From Thiobacillus sp. (GTDB lineage Bacteria > Pseudomonadota > Gammaproteobacteria > Burkholderiales > Thiobacillaceae), in contig JAIWOL010000066.1 in assembly GCA_020216925.1 (NCBI GenBank), positions 1 to 10,000 of the forward strand: a stretch of DNA of 10,000 bases, in the 5' to 3' direction. The notes beneath the pieces are model-generated. The model made no database searches, was not told the DNA's origin, and was given only the letters and a program-made list of their open reading frames with translations. Positions 1 through 8,772 of this stretch are shown in pieces (position 1 is the stretch's first letter; every line of letters begins with the position of its first letter). The position numbers and the translations under genes were made by a program.

Positions 1-31
1 CCAGCGGCAGAACGATCTGTTTGAACATCAT
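1..31 (-). CDS. skp: Start of a gene downstream of bamA, probably periplasmic chaperone Skp/OmpH (partial)
   Basis: Only the first ten codons are inside the window. They read M-M-F-K-Q-I-V-L-P-L, a basic residue followed by a hydrophobic run, which looks like the start of a signal peptide. A GGAG motif (38-41 on this strand) sits 6 nt before the first ATG, so this is a convincing translation start 19 nt after the bamA stop. In proteobacteria the gene after bamA is normally skp (ompH), whose product binds unfolded outer-membrane proteins in the periplasm and delivers them to the BAM complex. The identity is therefore inferred from position and the signal-like start. The mature protein is not visible, so another exported protein cannot be excluded. 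Confidence 0.55.
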   Translation of the reverse strand, partial: MMFKQIVLPL

Positions 32-50
32 GTGATACTCCGGTGCATCC

Positions 51-2351
51 TCAGAACACGTTGCCGAGGGTGAATTGGAAAACCTCTTTCTCGTCGCCCG
101 TTTTGCTGACTAGCGGTTGCGCAAGGCTGAATTTGAGCGGCCCGAGCGGCGACACCCAGAGAACCGCGAGTCCGGCCGAATAACGCATGTCGTCAAAGGC
201 AAATTTCTTGAAATTGCCGTTCTGGTCGTTAGGCCCGAAGGTGGCGCCGGCGTCAACGAAGGCCGACATGCGCAGCGACTGGTCATCCTTGAGTCCGGGC
301 AACGGGAAGAAGAGTTCCGCATTGCCGACCAGGCGCTTGTCGCCGCCAAGAGCATCGCCGCCGGCATCCTTCGGGCCGAGCGTGCCGCTTTCAAAGCCAC
401 GCACGGAGCTGTTGCCGCCAGCGTAGAAATTCTTGAAGAAAGGCAGGGGCTTGCCGGACAGGCCGCCCCCGACACCTACTTCGCCATTGAGCATGAGCGT
501 GAAGTTGCGGCCCAGCGGGAAATATTGCTGATGCTGGAGCGTGAGTTTGTAGTACTGCAGGCTGCCCAACGGCGTGCCCATTTCCACCGCCGCGCGCTGC
601 ATCAGGCCCTTGGTCGGAAAGAGAAAACTGTTGCGGGTGTCGCGCGCCCAGGCGGAATCGAGGCGCAAGGTGTCGTTGTCCTTGCCGAAAGTGTTGACGA
701 AGTTGACGTACTGAACGGGGCTGTTCGACGAGGTCTCGACCGAAGTCTGTTCGTATGTCAGGCCGAACGAGATGAAGTCACGCTCATTCACCGGCAGGCC
801 AAAACGGACACCCGCGCCATAGCTCGATGTCTTGTAGTCGCCGACGTTATTGAGCTCCCTGGCGTCGACGTCGCGCCGGTAGATGTCGTAGCCCAGGCTG
901 ATCCCGTCGATGGTGTAATACGGATTGGTGAACGACAGGGAATAGACGGTGTTCACGCTACCCGAGTTGATCTGCGCAGATAAACGGTTGCCGGTGCCGA
1001 ACACGTTGCTTTGGGACACCGAGCCCGACAGCACGAACCCTTCCGAAGACGAGAAACCCGCGCCGAGCATGATGTTGCCGGTGGATTTCTCGGCGACGCT
1101 GACGTTCACATCGACCTGGTCGGTGGTGCCGCTGACCGGGGGAGTTTCGACGTTGACCTCATTGAAGAATCCCAGCCGGTTGAGGCGGTCGCGCGAGCGG
1201 TTGATTTTTTCGGCGTCGTAATAGGCGCCTTCCATCTGGCGGATTTCGCGGCGCACGACTTCGTCGCGGGTTTTGGTATTGCCCGCCACGTTGACGCGGT
1301 TCACGTACACCCGGCGACCGGGGTCGACAAACAGGGTGAAAGCCACGGTGTGTTTGTCTTTTTCCAGTTCGGGCACGGCGTTGACATTGGCAAACGCGTA
1401 ACCATCGTTACCCAGGCGTTCGCCGATTTTCTTGGTGGTTTCGGTCAGCTTGTCGCGCTGGAAGATATCGCCAGGCTTCAGGGTGATGAGCTTCTTGAGT
1501 TCTTCTTCCGGCACCAGCATCTGGCCGGCGAGCTTCACGTCGGTGACCTTGTATTGCGGGCCTTCGGTCACGTTCACCGTGATGTAGATGCCCTGCTTGT
1601 CGGGTGAAATCGTGACCTGGGTCGATTCCACGTTGAACTCGAGATAGCCACGGTTGAGGTAGAACGAACGGAGGGCCTCGATGTCGCCGCCCAGGCGTGA
1701 TTTCGAATACTGGTCGTTTTTGGTGTACCAGGTCAGCCAGCCCGGCGTGGTGGAGGTGAACTGCTTGAGCAGTTCCTTTTCCTTGAATGCCCGGTTGCCG
1801 ACAATGTTGATCTGCCGGATCTTGGCGCTGTCGCCCTCCACCACGTCAAACTGGACAGCGACCCGGTTTCGTTCCAGCGGCGTGAGCGTGGACTTGATCT
1901 CGACCGCGTACTTGCCGCGATTGAAGTACTGGCGTTGCAGTTCCTGTTCCGCCTTGTCGAGCAGCGAACGATCCAGCACGCGGCCTTCGGCAAGACCGGT
2001 CTGCTTGAGGCCGTTTTTCAGATCGTCTTCCGAGAATTCCTTGATGCCGTTGAGCGTGATCTTGGCAATCGAGGGACGTTCTTCCACGGTGACGATCACG
2101 ACGCCGTCACGGGCTTCGAGCCGCACATCCTTGAAAAAACCAGTGGCATAGAGCGCCTTGATCGCCGCCACCGTCTTCTCGTCGGTCATCGTCTCGCCGA
2201 CCTTGACGGGCAGATAGCTGAATACCGTGCCTGCCTCGGTACGCTGGATGCCTTCGACGCGGATGTCTTTGACAACAAACGGTTCCGCTGCAAAAACGGC
2301 CGGAACGGTGAATGCGGCAGCAAGGGCGAGCGTCAGGCGATTGAGCGTCAT
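51..2351 (-). CDS. bamA: Outer membrane protein assembly factor BamA
   Basis: 766-residue Omp85-family protein that folds and inserts beta-barrel proteins into the outer membrane. The start MTLNRLTLALAAAFTVPAVFA is a signal peptide with likely cleavage after A-F-A (about residue 21). Five POTRA repeats follow at roughly 22-420; FFKDV near 76 and GFFNEV before the barrel are typical POTRA pieces. A C-terminal 16-strand barrel spans about 421-766. The conserved loop-6 V-R-G-F motif is at 650-653, and the chain ends in phenylalanine, the usual outer-membrane signal. An in-frame extension upstream to 2744 overlaps rseP, is not signal-like and is rejected. No clear Shine-Dalgarno sequence lies in the 11 nt after the rseP stop, so coupling to rseP translation is likely. 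The length is close to that of other proteobacterial BamA proteins. Confidence 0.97.
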   Translation of the reverse strand: MTLNRLTLALAAAFTVPAVFAAEPFVVKDIRVEGIQRTEAGTVFSYLPVKVGETMTDEKTVAAIKALYATGFFKDVRLEARDGVVIVTVEERPSIAKITLNGIKEFSEDDLKNGLKQTGLAEGRVLDRSLLDKAEQELQRQYFNRGKYAVEIKSTLTPLERNRVAVQFDVVEGDSAKIRQINIVGNRAFKEKELLKQFTSTTPGWLTWYTKNDQYSKSRLGGDIEALRSFYLNRGYLEFNVESTQVTISPDKQGIYITVNVTEGPQYKVTDVKLAGQMLVPEEELKKLITLKPGDIFQRDKLTETTKKIGERLGNDGYAFANVNAVPELEKDKHTVAFTLFVDPGRRVYVNRVNVAGNTKTRDEVVRREIRQMEGAYYDAEKINRSRDRLNRLGFFNEVNVETPPVSGTTDQVDVNVSVAEKSTGNIMLGAGFSSSEGFVLSGSVSQSNVFGTGNRLSAQINSGSVNTVYSLSFTNPYYTIDGISLGYDIYRRDVDARELNNVGDYKTSSYGAGVRFGLPVNERDFISFGLTYEQTSVETSSNSPVQYVNFVNTFGKDNDTLRLDSAWARDTRNSFLFPTKGLMQRAAVEMGTPLGSLQYYKLTLQHQQYFPLGRNFTLMLNGEVGVGGGLSGKPLPFFKNFYAGGNSSVRGFESGTLGPKDAGGDALGGDKRLVGNAELFFPLPGLKDDQSLRMSAFVDAGATFGPNDQNGNFKKFAFDDMRYSAGLAVLWVSPLGPLKFSLAQPLVSKTGDEKEVFQFTLGNVF

Positions 2352-2362
2352 ATCGTTTGGGG

Positions 2363-3715
2363 TTATCCGCTGATCAGGCGTTGCAAATCGTTGAACAAGG
2401 CAAACGACATGAGCAACAGGAGAAGCATCATGCCGATGCGTGCACCCATTTCCATGATGCGTTCGGGAACGGGCCGTCCGGTAAAAATTTCTGCAACATA
2501 ATACATGAGGTGCCCCCCATCCAGTAACGGGATGGGCAGCAGGTTCAGCACGCCGAGACTGACGCTGACCAGCGCGAGAAAGCTGATAAAACTGATCCAG
2601 CCGAGGGCCGCGCTCTGCCCGGCGTAATCGGCAATGGTGAGCGGGCCGGACAGGTTTTTCCACGAAACCTGCCCCAGCACCATGCGTCCCATCATTTCGA
2701 GCGTGAATACGCTCATGTCCCAGGTTTTGACCACCCCGCGCCACAATGCCTCGACAGGGCCGTAGCGCACTTCGGTCATCAGGCGGGCGAGCGCCGATTC
2801 GTCGATCCGGGGGCCCGCGCCGATCTTGCCCACGCGCCGCCCGGCTTCTTCGACGCTGTCCGGCGTGATGCTGAGCGGCAGGACGCGGCCGTCGCGCAGG
2901 ATTTCGATCTGTATGGGACGGGCCGCATGGGCACGCACCACCTCGACCCAGTCCTGCCAGCGCGCGACCGGCTGGCCGTTCGCGCGCACCAGGCGATCGC
3001 CTTCACGCAGGCCATCGCGAGCCGCCGCCCCTTCCGGCAGAATCTTGCCCACTACGGGCGCCATGTCTGGATCGAAACGCACGATGCCCAGCGGGCGCAG
3101 GGTGTCCTGTTCAAGATTGTCAGTATCGAGCGGAACCGGCGCGATCTGCACCTGGCGGCCATCGGCAAGGTCGACCCGCAGGGGGTCGCCCGCCACGCCC
3201 GCGCGCAGCAGGCTCAGGCGCAGGTCGGTGAAGGTTGGCGTCTCGATGCCGTTGACGCGCACGATTTCGTCGCCCGCCACCAGCCCGGCCCGGGCCGCAG
3301 GACTATCGGCGGGCGGTTCGCCAATGATCGGTTTGAGGGCGGGCAGGCCCTGCATCAGCAACACCCAGTAGAAAACCATGGCCAGCAGAAAATTGGCTGC
3401 CGGACCGGCGGCGGCGATACCGATGCGGCGCCATACCGTCGCCCGGTTGAAGGCACGTGGCAGGTCGGCCTCGGGCACCGTCCCCTCGCGCTCGTCGAGC
3501 ATCTTCACGTAGCCGCCGAAGGGCAGGGCCGACAGCGTCCACTCGGTCTGGTCTGCTCCAAAACGGCGACTGAACAGGGGCTTGCCGAAGCCGACCGAAA
3601 ACCGCAGCACCTTGACGCCCGCCCACCGGGCCGCCAGGTAATGACCGAACTCGTGGATCACGACCAGAATGCCGATGGCGACGAGAAACCACAGGATCGT
3701 GTGCAGGATGCTCAT
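2363..3715 (-). CDS. rseP: Site-2 intramembrane zinc metalloprotease RseP
   Basis: 450-residue inner-membrane protease of the S2P family. In E. coli it cuts the anti-sigma factor RseA after DegS and so releases sigma E, and it also clears leftover signal peptides. The first transmembrane helix carries the zinc-binding H-E-F-G-H motif at 21-25. G-G-Y-V-K-M is at 67-72 and G-P-A-A-N-F at 104-109. Two tandem PDZ domains occupy about 115-195 and 205-285. The second catalytic element, [12 protein letters not shown], is at 391-402 and supplies the third zinc ligand, D399. A last hydrophobic helix lies at about 428-442. The length equals that of the E. coli protein. The start ATG overlaps the dxr stop (ATGA) and lacks a good Shine-Dalgarno sequence, which suggests translational coupling. 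The substrate anti-sigma factor is not in this window. Confidence 0.97.
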   Translation of the reverse strand: MSILHTILWFLVAIGILVVIHEFGHYLAARWAGVKVLRFSVGFGKPLFSRRFGADQTEWTLSALPFGGYVKMLDEREGTVPEADLPRAFNRATVWRRIGIAAAGPAANFLLAMVFYWVLLMQGLPALKPIIGEPPADSPAARAGLVAGDEIVRVNGIETPTFTDLRLSLLRAGVAGDPLRVDLADGRQVQIAPVPLDTDNLEQDTLRPLGIVRFDPDMAPVVGKILPEGAAARDGLREGDRLVRANGQPVARWQDWVEVVRAHAARPIQIEILRDGRVLPLSITPDSVEEAGRRVGKIGAGPRIDESALARLMTEVRYGPVEALWRGVVKTWDMSVFTLEMMGRMVLGQVSWKNLSGPLTIADYAGQSAALGWISFISFLALVSVSLGVLNLLPIPLLDGGHLMYYVAEIFTGRPVPERIMEMGARIGMMLLLLLMSFALFNDLQRLISG

Positions 3716-4893
3716 GGATGGCGCGCGAGATATTCGTCAGTAACGTAGCGTGCCCGGCAGTCGGATTCAAGCAGATCGTCAAGCGTGTCGGCCGCCCCCC
3801 CAGCCAGATTGTCCAGTGCGTGCGCAATACTGGCGGCAATGGCATCGAACGGCACGGCCCCATCCAGGAAGCGCGCGACGGCCACTTCGTTGGCGGCGTT
3901 CAGCACGGCTGGCGCATTGCCGCCTGCTGCGAGCGCATCGAAAGCCAGTTGCAGACAGGGGAAACGCGTTGTGTCGGGCGCCTCGAAGGTGAGTTCCCGG
4001 CCCATCAGGTCTAACGCAGACACGCCGGCCTCGATTCGCTCTGGAAACCCCATCGCGTAGGCAATCGGCGTTCGCATATCGGGCGTGCCCATCTGCGCGA
4101 TCACCGAGCCGTCGGCGTATTCGACCATGGAATGCACAATGCTCTGCGGGTGCACCACCACCTTGATCTGGTCGGGTCGTGCGTTGAACAGCCAGCGCGC
4201 CTCGATCACTTCCAGCCCCTTGTTCATGAGGCTGGCCGAATCCACCGAAATTTTCCTGCCCATCACCCAGTTGGGATGCGCCACCGCCTGCGCTGGCGTG
4301 GCGGCTGCAATGGCTTCCGCCGAAAGCGTGCGAAACGGCCCGCCAGAGGCGGTAAGCCACAGCGCGTTAACGCCCGCCGCCTGGAAATCGCCCCGAAAAT
4401 CGCGCGGCAACGCCTGGAAAATGGCGTTGTGTTCGGAGTCGATCGGCAGGAGTTCTGCGCCGCTCGCGGCAACGGCATCCATGAATATCTGTCCGGAAAC
4501 CACCAGCGTTTCCTTGTTGGCCAGCAGGATGCGTTTGCCGGCGCGCGCTGCTGCCAGCGTGGCCGGCAGGCCCGCGGCTCCGACGATGGCGGCCATCACA
4601 CTGTCCACCTCGGGGGCAGTGGACACCTCGGTCAGGGCGTCGGCCCCGGCGCGTACCTCTATCTTCAGTCCTTCCGCCGCCAGGCGCTCGCGCACGGCGC
4701 GCGCAGCAGCCTGTTCGCTCATCACAACCACACGCGGGCGATGCGCGCGGCATTGCTCGACCATGCGATCGACCTGCGTGGCCCCGGTGAGGGCAAACAC
4801 CTCGAAACGCCCGGGGTGACGAGCCACCACATCGAGCGTGTTCATGCCGATTGTGCCGGTTGCGCCCAGTACGGTGAGTACACGCGGGGTCAT
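3712..4893 (-). CDS. dxr: 1-deoxy-D-xylulose 5-phosphate reductoisomerase
   Basis: 393-residue enzyme of the MEP isoprenoid pathway. It converts 1-deoxy-D-xylulose 5-phosphate to 2-C-methyl-D-erythritol 4-phosphate using NADPH and a divalent metal. The NADPH-binding G-A-T-G-T-I-G motif is at 10-16 and A-N-K-E-T-L-V at 125-131. The metal ligands sit in I-D-S-E-H-N (D152 and E154) and in E-A-R-W-L-F (E231). The substrate-binding stretch [11 protein letters not shown] is at 206-216. The chosen ATG overlaps the cdsA stop by 4 nt and has GGAG (4902-4905) 8 nt upstream. The open frame runs further upstream to 5565, but that part is a shadow of cdsA. All catalytic residues are present. Its product pathway feeds UppS, encoded two genes upstream. 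Confidence 0.98.
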   Translation of the reverse strand: MTPRVLTVLGATGTIGMNTLDVVARHPGRFEVFALTGATQVDRMVEQCRAHRPRVVVMSEQAAARAVRERLAAEGLKIEVRAGADALTEVSTAPEVDSVMAAIVGAAGLPATLAAARAGKRILLANKETLVVSGQIFMDAVAASGAELLPIDSEHNAIFQALPRDFRGDFQAAGVNALWLTASGGPFRTLSAEAIAAATPAQAVAHPNWVMGRKISVDSASLMNKGLEVIEARWLFNARPDQIKVVVHPQSIVHSMVEYADGSVIAQMGTPDMRTPIAYAMGFPERIEAGVSALDLMGRELTFEAPDTTRFPCLQLAFDALAAGGNAPAVLNAANEVAVARFLDGAVPFDAIAASIAHALDNLAGGAADTLDDLLESDCRARYVTDEYLARHP

Positions 4894-5696
4894 TTGGCGA
4901 ACTCCAGCCAGAGCAGGATGCCCGCAGCCACCGGCAGGGTCGAAGTCAGCGCGTCCACCCGGTCGAGCACGCCGCCATGCCCCGGCAAAAGCGATCCGCT
5001 GTCTTTCATGCCCGCCAGGCGTTTGATCCAGGATTCGAACAGATCGCCCAGCACCGAGAGATACAGCAGGCCTGCCATGACGAGAAACAGGGCGATGAGG
5101 GGCAAGCCGGCAAAACCGTTCAACACGGTCGCATAGACGGCCAGCGCGGCCAGCGCGCCGCCTACCCCTTCCCAGGTCTTGCCCGGACTGATGGCCGGTG
5201 CGAGCTTGTGACGTCCAAAACGGCGCCCGGCAAAATATGCCGCGGTATCGGCAATCCAGACGATGGCGAGGGTGCCGACCAGTATGTCGGGGCCGCGCTG
5301 GTGCAGATAGACCAGTGCGGCCCAGGTCGGCAGCAGAAGCGCGACGCCGACGGCAGCGCGCAGCGCAGGCCGTTCGCCCTCCCAGCGCCCCAGCATCCAC
5401 AGGGGCGCAACGATCAGCCAGAACAGGGCCGCAAGCACGAACAGGCCCATCTGGAAATCCGGCCAGCGATCCGCCAGGACAGCGGGCAGCCCCCAGGCAA
5501 CGCCGGCCAGCAGGCCCGCGTAAAGGCGCGCCGGCAGGAGGGGAAAGCTCGACAGGCGCGCCCATTCAAAGGCAGCCAGCGCGACGACGATGGCGATCAG
5601 TCCCTGCCACAACCAGGCCGGCGCCCACAGGATGGCGGGGAGAAAAATTGCCAGAAGGATGACCGCCGTGAGAACACGGCGCGCGGTGGCATTCAT
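4890..5696 (-). CDS. cdsA: Phosphatidate cytidylyltransferase (CDP-diacylglycerol synthase)
   Basis: 268-residue multi-pass inner-membrane enzyme that joins CTP and phosphatidic acid to give CDP-diacylglycerol and diphosphate, the branch point for all phospholipids. The protein is largely hydrophobic segments, with the first at about 8-25. The family signature lies at 222-248: S-x-x-K-R-x(4)-K-D-x-G followed by P-G-H-G-G-x-x-D-R-x-D, with the metal-binding acidic residues intact. The length is typical of the family. The gene starts 21 nt after the uppS stop and ends in an ATGA overlap with dxr. Upstream of the ATG I see no properly spaced Shine-Dalgarno sequence; a GAGGG at 5715-5719 is 18 nt away. 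The next stop in frame upstream is the uppS TGA, so no better upstream start is apparent. Confidence 0.97.
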   Translation of the reverse strand: MNATARRVLTAVILLAIFLPAILWAPAWLWQGLIAIVVALAAFEWARLSSFPLLPARLYAGLLAGVAWGLPAVLADRWPDFQMGLFVLAALFWLIVAPLWMLGRWEGERPALRAAVGVALLLPTWAALVYLHQRGPDILVGTLAIVWIADTAAYFAGRRFGRHKLAPAISPGKTWEGVGGALAALAVYATVLNGFAGLPLIALFLVMAGLLYLSVLGDLFESWIKRLAGMKDSGSLLPGHGGVLDRVDALTSTLPVAAGILLWLEFAK

Positions 5697-5717
5697 GCGG
5701 GGGTCAGCGCGCAGCCC

Positions 5718-6461
5718 TCATGATGCTTTCTGCACCTGCTCGCTGGTGCGGCCAAAGCGGCGCTCGCGTGAACGGTAGGAGGCAATCGCCGCATCCAGCT
5801 GTTTGGCGTCGAAATCGGGCCACAGGACGTCGGTGAAATACAGCTCGGTGTACGCCAGCTGCCACAGCAGGAAGTTGCTGATGCGCTGTTCGCCGCCCGT
5901 GCGGATGAAGAGGTCGGGTTCCGGCTCGCCGGCCATCGACAGGTGCCGGGTCAACGCCTCTTCGTCGATCTGCTCGGCAGTCACCCCCGTGGCCAGCAGT
6001 GTCCTGACCGCCTGCACGACATCCCAGCGCCCGCCGTAATTGGCTGCAACGGTAAATGTCAGACGGGTGTTGTGACGCGTGAGGGTCTGCGCGTCGCGGA
6101 TCAGGGCTTGAATGCGCTCGGAAAACGCCGACAGATCGCCGATGACGCGAAAACGAATGCCATTTTCGTGCAGTTTGGCAACTTCGTTTTCCAGCGCGCG
6201 CATGAACAGCTCCATCAGCAGCGTCACTTCCTCTTGCGGGCGGCGCCAGTTTTCGGAGCTGAAAGCAAAAACCGTGAGATGGGAGATATCGCGCTCGGCA
6301 CAGGCGCGAATCACCCCACGCAAGGTTTCCACCCCCTTGCGATGGCCGGCAACGCGCGGCATCAGCCGACGCTTGGCCCAGCGGCCGTTGCCGTCCATGA
6401 TGATGGCAACATGACGCGGCACGTCCGCGTTGTGCGCATCCGGGTAAGAAGACGTCTTCAC
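5718..6461 (-). CDS. uppS: Undecaprenyl diphosphate synthase (cis-prenyltransferase)
   Basis: 247-residue soluble or membrane-associated enzyme that adds eight isopentenyl diphosphates in cis to farnesyl diphosphate. The C55 product is the lipid carrier precursor for peptidoglycan and surface polysaccharides. Motifs run in the family order: M-D-G-N-G-R-W-A-K at 22-30 with catalytic D23, F-A-F-S-S-E-N-W at 65-72, N-Y-G-G-R-W-D at 141-147, [15 protein letters not shown] at 187-201, and D-V-L-W-P-D-F at 211-217. The start codon is GTG: it is the first start after the frr stop, which is in the same frame, and it puts the catalytic Asp near its usual position (26 in E. coli). No Shine-Dalgarno sequence is evident. 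The gene lies 9 nt after frr. Confidence 0.97.
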   Translation of the reverse strand: MKTSSYPDAHNADVPRHVAIIMDGNGRWAKRRLMPRVAGHRKGVETLRGVIRACAERDISHLTVFAFSSENWRRPQEEVTLLMELFMRALENEVAKLHENGIRFRVIGDLSAFSERIQALIRDAQTLTRHNTRLTFTVAANYGGRWDVVQAVRTLLATGVTAEQIDEEALTRHLSMAGEPEPDLFIRTGGEQRISNFLLWQLAYTELYFTDVLWPDFDAKQLDAAIASYRSRERRFGRTSEQVQKAS

Positions 6462-6470
6462 GCTGTGCGC

Positions 6471-7040
6471 TCAGACTGCGAGCAGGTCCTTCTCTTTTTC
6501 GGCCAGGAGCTTGTCGATTTCGCCGATGAACCTGTCGGTGAGCTTCTGCACCTCGTCCTGGGTACGGCGTTCCTCGTCTTCGGTTGCCGTCTTGGCCTTG
6601 ACCATGTCCTTGAGTGCGGCATTGGCATCACGGCGGATATTGCGCATCGCCACGCGGGCATTCTCGGCTTCGCCGCGCACCACCTTGATCAGCTCGCGGC
6701 GGCGTTCTTCCGTCAGGGCAGGCATCGGCACCCGGATCACTTCGCCGTGCGTGGCGGGATTCAGACCCAGATCGCCGTCGCGGATCGCTTTCTCGATCTT
6801 GCCGACCATGTTCTTTTCGTAGGGTTGCACCTGTAGCGTGCGACCGTCTGCCAGCGACACGTTGGCCACCTGCGACACCGGAGTGGGACTGCCGTAGTAA
6901 TCAACCATCACATGATCCAGGATGCCGGCATGGGCGCGGCCCGTGCGCACCTTGGCGAGATCATTCTTCAGGGATTCCAGCGACTTGCCCATTTTCTGCT
7001 CGGCAGCCTGCTTGATCTCCGCAATACTGGTTTCAGCCAT
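6471..7040 (-). CDS. frr: Ribosome recycling factor
   Basis: 189-residue RRF, which with EF-G splits the post-termination ribosome from mRNA and tRNA. The protein shows the expected two-domain layout. A long helical bundle includes the N-terminal helix with K-V-R-T-G-R-A at 30-36 and the C-terminal helices from about 108 onward, with R-N-I-R-R-D-A-N at 133-140. A beta domain (about 37-105) includes Q-P-Y-E-K at 72-76. It is about four residues longer than the 185-residue E. coli protein, mainly at the N-terminus. The start is well supported: AGGAG (7046-7050) lies 5 nt before the ATG and overlaps the pyrH stop codon, so ribosomes finishing pyrH would land on the frr site. Confidence 0.98.
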   Translation of the reverse strand: MAETSIAEIKQAAEQKMGKSLESLKNDLAKVRTGRAHAGILDHVMVDYYGSPTPVSQVANVSLADGRTLQVQPYEKNMVGKIEKAIRDGDLGLNPATHGEVIRVPMPALTEERRRELIKVVRGEAENARVAMRNIRRDANAALKDMVKAKTATEDEERRTQDEVQKLTDRFIGEIDKLLAEKEKDLLAV

Positions 7041-7049
7041 GTTCGCTCC

Positions 7050-7781
7050 TCAGTTCAGGGTCACCCGCGTGCCCTCGTCTTCGCCCAGCGCCACGCGTTT
7101 CAGCGCGCCCGGCTTGAAGACATTGCACACGACGAGCGACAGGTTCTGTTCCCGGCACAAAGCGAAGGCAGCGGTATCGAGCACGCCCAGATTCCTGGCA
7201 ATCGCCTCGTCGAAACGCAGGCTGACGTAACGCTGCGCGCCGGGGTCTTTTTTCGGGTCGGCGGTATAGACGCCATCGACCTTGGTTGCCTTCAGCAGCA
7301 GGTCGGCATGGATTTCCGCTGCACGCAACGCCGCTGCGGTATCGGTGGTGAAGTACGGGTTGCCGGTGCCGCCGCCAAAAATGACGACGCGCCCCGCTTC
7401 CAGATCGCGCACCGCCGCATCGCGCTCGAAGGCCATCCCCACGTGCGTGATCGCCACAGCGGTCTGCACCCGGGCGTCGACCCCTGCCTGAAGCAGCGCA
7501 TCCTTCAATGCCAGCGCGTTCATCACGGTGGCGAGCATGCCCATCGAGTCGGCCGTGGCGCGATCCATGCCAGACAGCGCGCCGGTCGCGCCGCGGAACA
7601 GATTGCCGCCGCCGACCACGATGCCGAGCTGCACGCCCAGCGCTGTCACTTCGCGGATCTGGGCGACGAAACCCGCCAGCGTTTCGGCGTGATAGCCGAA
7701 ACTGTCCGGCCCCATCAGGGCCTCGCCGGAAAGCTTCAGCAGGATACGGCGCGGCCGTGGCCGTCCGGCGTCCGCAGCCAT
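7050..7781 (-). CDS. pyrH: UMP kinase (uridylate kinase)
   Basis: 243-residue bacterial UMP kinase of the amino-acid-kinase fold, which phosphorylates UMP to UDP with ATP in pyrimidine nucleotide synthesis. In other bacteria it is a hexamer activated by GTP and inhibited by UTP. Visible motifs are K-L-S-G-E-A-L at 16-22, G-G-G-N-L-F-R-G at 57-64, the helix [10 protein letters not shown] at 81-90, [13 protein letters not shown] at 136-148, and V-D-G-V-Y-T-A-D-P at 168-176. The length is close to the 241 residues of the E. coli enzyme. It begins 5 nt after tsf; the only upstream match is an AGG about 10 nt before the ATG, so its ribosome binding site is weak. Confidence 0.98.
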   Translation of the reverse strand: MAADAGRPRPRRILLKLSGEALMGPDSFGYHAETLAGFVAQIREVTALGVQLGIVVGGGNLFRGATGALSGMDRATADSMGMLATVMNALALKDALLQAGVDARVQTAVAITHVGMAFERDAAVRDLEAGRVVIFGGGTGNPYFTTDTAAALRAAEIHADLLLKATKVDGVYTADPKKDPGAQRYVSLRFDEAIARNLGVLDTAAFALCREQNLSLVVCNVFKPGALKRVALGEDEGTRVTLN

Positions 7782-7786
7782 CCGGG

Positions 7787-8659
7787 TCAGACCTGGGCGG
7801 CTGCCGCCACTTCAGCGGCAAAGTCGGTGACTTTTTTCTCGATGCCTTCGCCCACCAGGTACATGGTGAAACCGTGGCACTGCGAGTTCTTGCTCTTCAG
7901 CACCTGCTCGACGGTCTGCTTGTCATCCTTGACGAAAGGCTGCGACAGCAGGGTCACTTCCTTCAGGAATTTCTGCACCGTGCCTTCGGCGATCTTTTCC
8001 AGCATGGCTTCCGGTTTGCCGGCTTCCTTGGCTTTTTCGATGGCGACGCGGCGCTCGGTATCGATGAGTTCCTGCGACACACCGGAAGCATCCAGCGACT
8101 TGGGTTTGGACGCGGCGATGTGCATGGCGATGTCGCGCGCGACGGTTTCATCGCCGGAGACGTCGACCAGCACGCCGATCTTGCTGCCGTGAATGTAGCT
8201 GGCGAACTTGCCGACAGCGGCAAGACGCACGAAGCGGCGAATACTCATGTTCTCGCCGATCTTGCCGACCAGTTCGGTGCGAAAGGCCTCCACCGTGGTG
8301 CCGCGGTAGGGCATGGCGGACAGCGCGGCCACGTCGGACGGGCTGTCAGACAGCACCATTTCGGCCAGCGCGTTCGAAAGCGCCAGGAAATCGTCGTTCT
8401 TCGCGACGAAATCGGTTTCGCAGTTCACCTCGACCATCGCGGCGGACTTGCCGTCGGCGGCGATCGCGATCGTCACCACCCCTTCGGCGGCGACCCGGCC
8501 GGCGGTCTTGGCGGCCTTGTTGCCGAAGCGCACACGCAGAATCTCCTCGGCCTTCTGCATGTCCCCACCGGCTTCGGACAGCGCCTTTTTGCAATCCATC
8601 ATCGGCGCATCGGTTTTCTCGCGCAGATCCTTGACCATGCTTGCGGTAATTTCAGCCAT
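7787..8659 (-). CDS. tsf: Translation elongation factor Ts
   Basis: 290-residue EF-Ts, the nucleotide exchange factor that recycles EF-Tu from the GDP form. The N-terminal UBA-like region (about 1-50) holds signature 1, [16 protein letters not shown] at 12-27. Signature 2, [12 protein letters not shown] at 76-87, contains the T-D-F-V element that enters EF-Tu near its Mg site. A dimerisation/core domain and a helical C-terminal part follow. E. coli EF-Ts has 283 residues. The start at 8659 is chosen because GGAG (8666-8669) lies 6 nt upstream. The possible ATG four codons earlier would overlap that site, and its extra M-E-W-E residues are not family-like. It follows rpsB after a 113-nt gap with hairpins. 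Confidence 0.98.
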   Translation of the reverse strand: MAEITASMVKDLREKTDAPMMDCKKALSEAGGDMQKAEEILRVRFGNKAAKTAGRVAAEGVVTIAIAADGKSAAMVEVNCETDFVAKNDDFLALSNALAEMVLSDSPSDVAALSAMPYRGTTVEAFRTELVGKIGENMSIRRFVRLAAVGKFASYIHGSKIGVLVDVSGDETVARDIAMHIAASKPKSLDASGVSQELIDTERRVAIEKAKEAGKPEAMLEKIAEGTVQKFLKEVTLLSQPFVKDDKQTVEQVLKSKNSQCHGFTMYLVGEGIEKKVTDFAAEVAAAAQV

Positions 8660-8665
8660 TTCCCA

Positions 8666-8669
8666 CTCC
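8666..8669 (-). promoter_or_regulatory. Ribosome binding site of tsf
   Basis: GGAG 6 nt before the ATG at 8659. It decides between this start and the ATG at 8671, whose codon overlaps the motif. Confidence 0.8.
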
Positions 8670-8703
8670 AATCGTTCAGTTCAAACCAGCTTTCAATGCG
8701 GAA

Positions 8704-8723
8704 AGAGGGGCCCACGCCCCTCT
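8704..8723 (-). terminator. Hairpin between rpsB and tsf, possible partial terminator or attenuator
   Basis: On the minus strand AGAGGGGC is followed by the loop GTGG and its perfect complement GCCCCTCT, giving an 8-bp GC-rich stem. The bases after the stem are TTCC, so the U-run is too short for a strong intrinsic terminator. Its place between rpsB and tsf suggests partial termination or RNA processing that sets the S2 to EF-Ts ratio; this is inference. Confidence 0.5.
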
Positions 8724-8733
8724 CGAATGCGCC

Positions 8734-8752
8734 GCCGGGAGACTAACCCGGC
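8734..8752 (-). repeat. Second hairpin in the rpsB-tsf gap
   Basis: A 6-bp perfect stem, GCCGGG and CCCGGC, with a 7-nt loop lies just after the rpsB stop and upstream of the 8704-8723 hairpin. No T-run follows it. It may protect the 3' end of rpsB mRNA or stack with the next hairpin. Confidence 0.4.
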
Positions 8753-8772
8753 AATATGACGCGCCGTCGCGC

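Noticed and set aside
117..983. Plus-strand open frame of 288 codons opposite bamA
   Set aside because: Antisense shadow of the conserved barrel-coding region, with no family-like sequence.
2352..2744. N-terminal extension of bamA by 131 codons
   Set aside because: It overlaps the end of rseP in another frame, is not family-like, and would bury a clear signal peptide.
2927..3748. Plus-strand open frame of 273 codons opposite rseP
   Set aside because: Antisense shadow; the composition (many Gln, His, Arg, Asp) is that of reverse-translated rseP codons.
4894..5565. N-terminal extension of dxr by 224 codons
   Set aside because: It lies wholly within cdsA. The ATG at 4893 with GGAG upstream gives the standard enzyme length and N-terminal NADPH motif.
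8660..8671. ATG at 8671 as the tsf start
   Set aside because: The GGAG at 8666-8669 falls within the added codons, and the added residues M-E-W-E are not typical of EF-Ts.
6912..8746. Long plus-strand open frames (6912-8192 and 7508-8746, over 400 codons each) opposite pyrH and tsf
   Set aside because: They are antisense to clearly identified genes, show no recognisable domain, and long antisense frames are common in GC-rich coding DNA.
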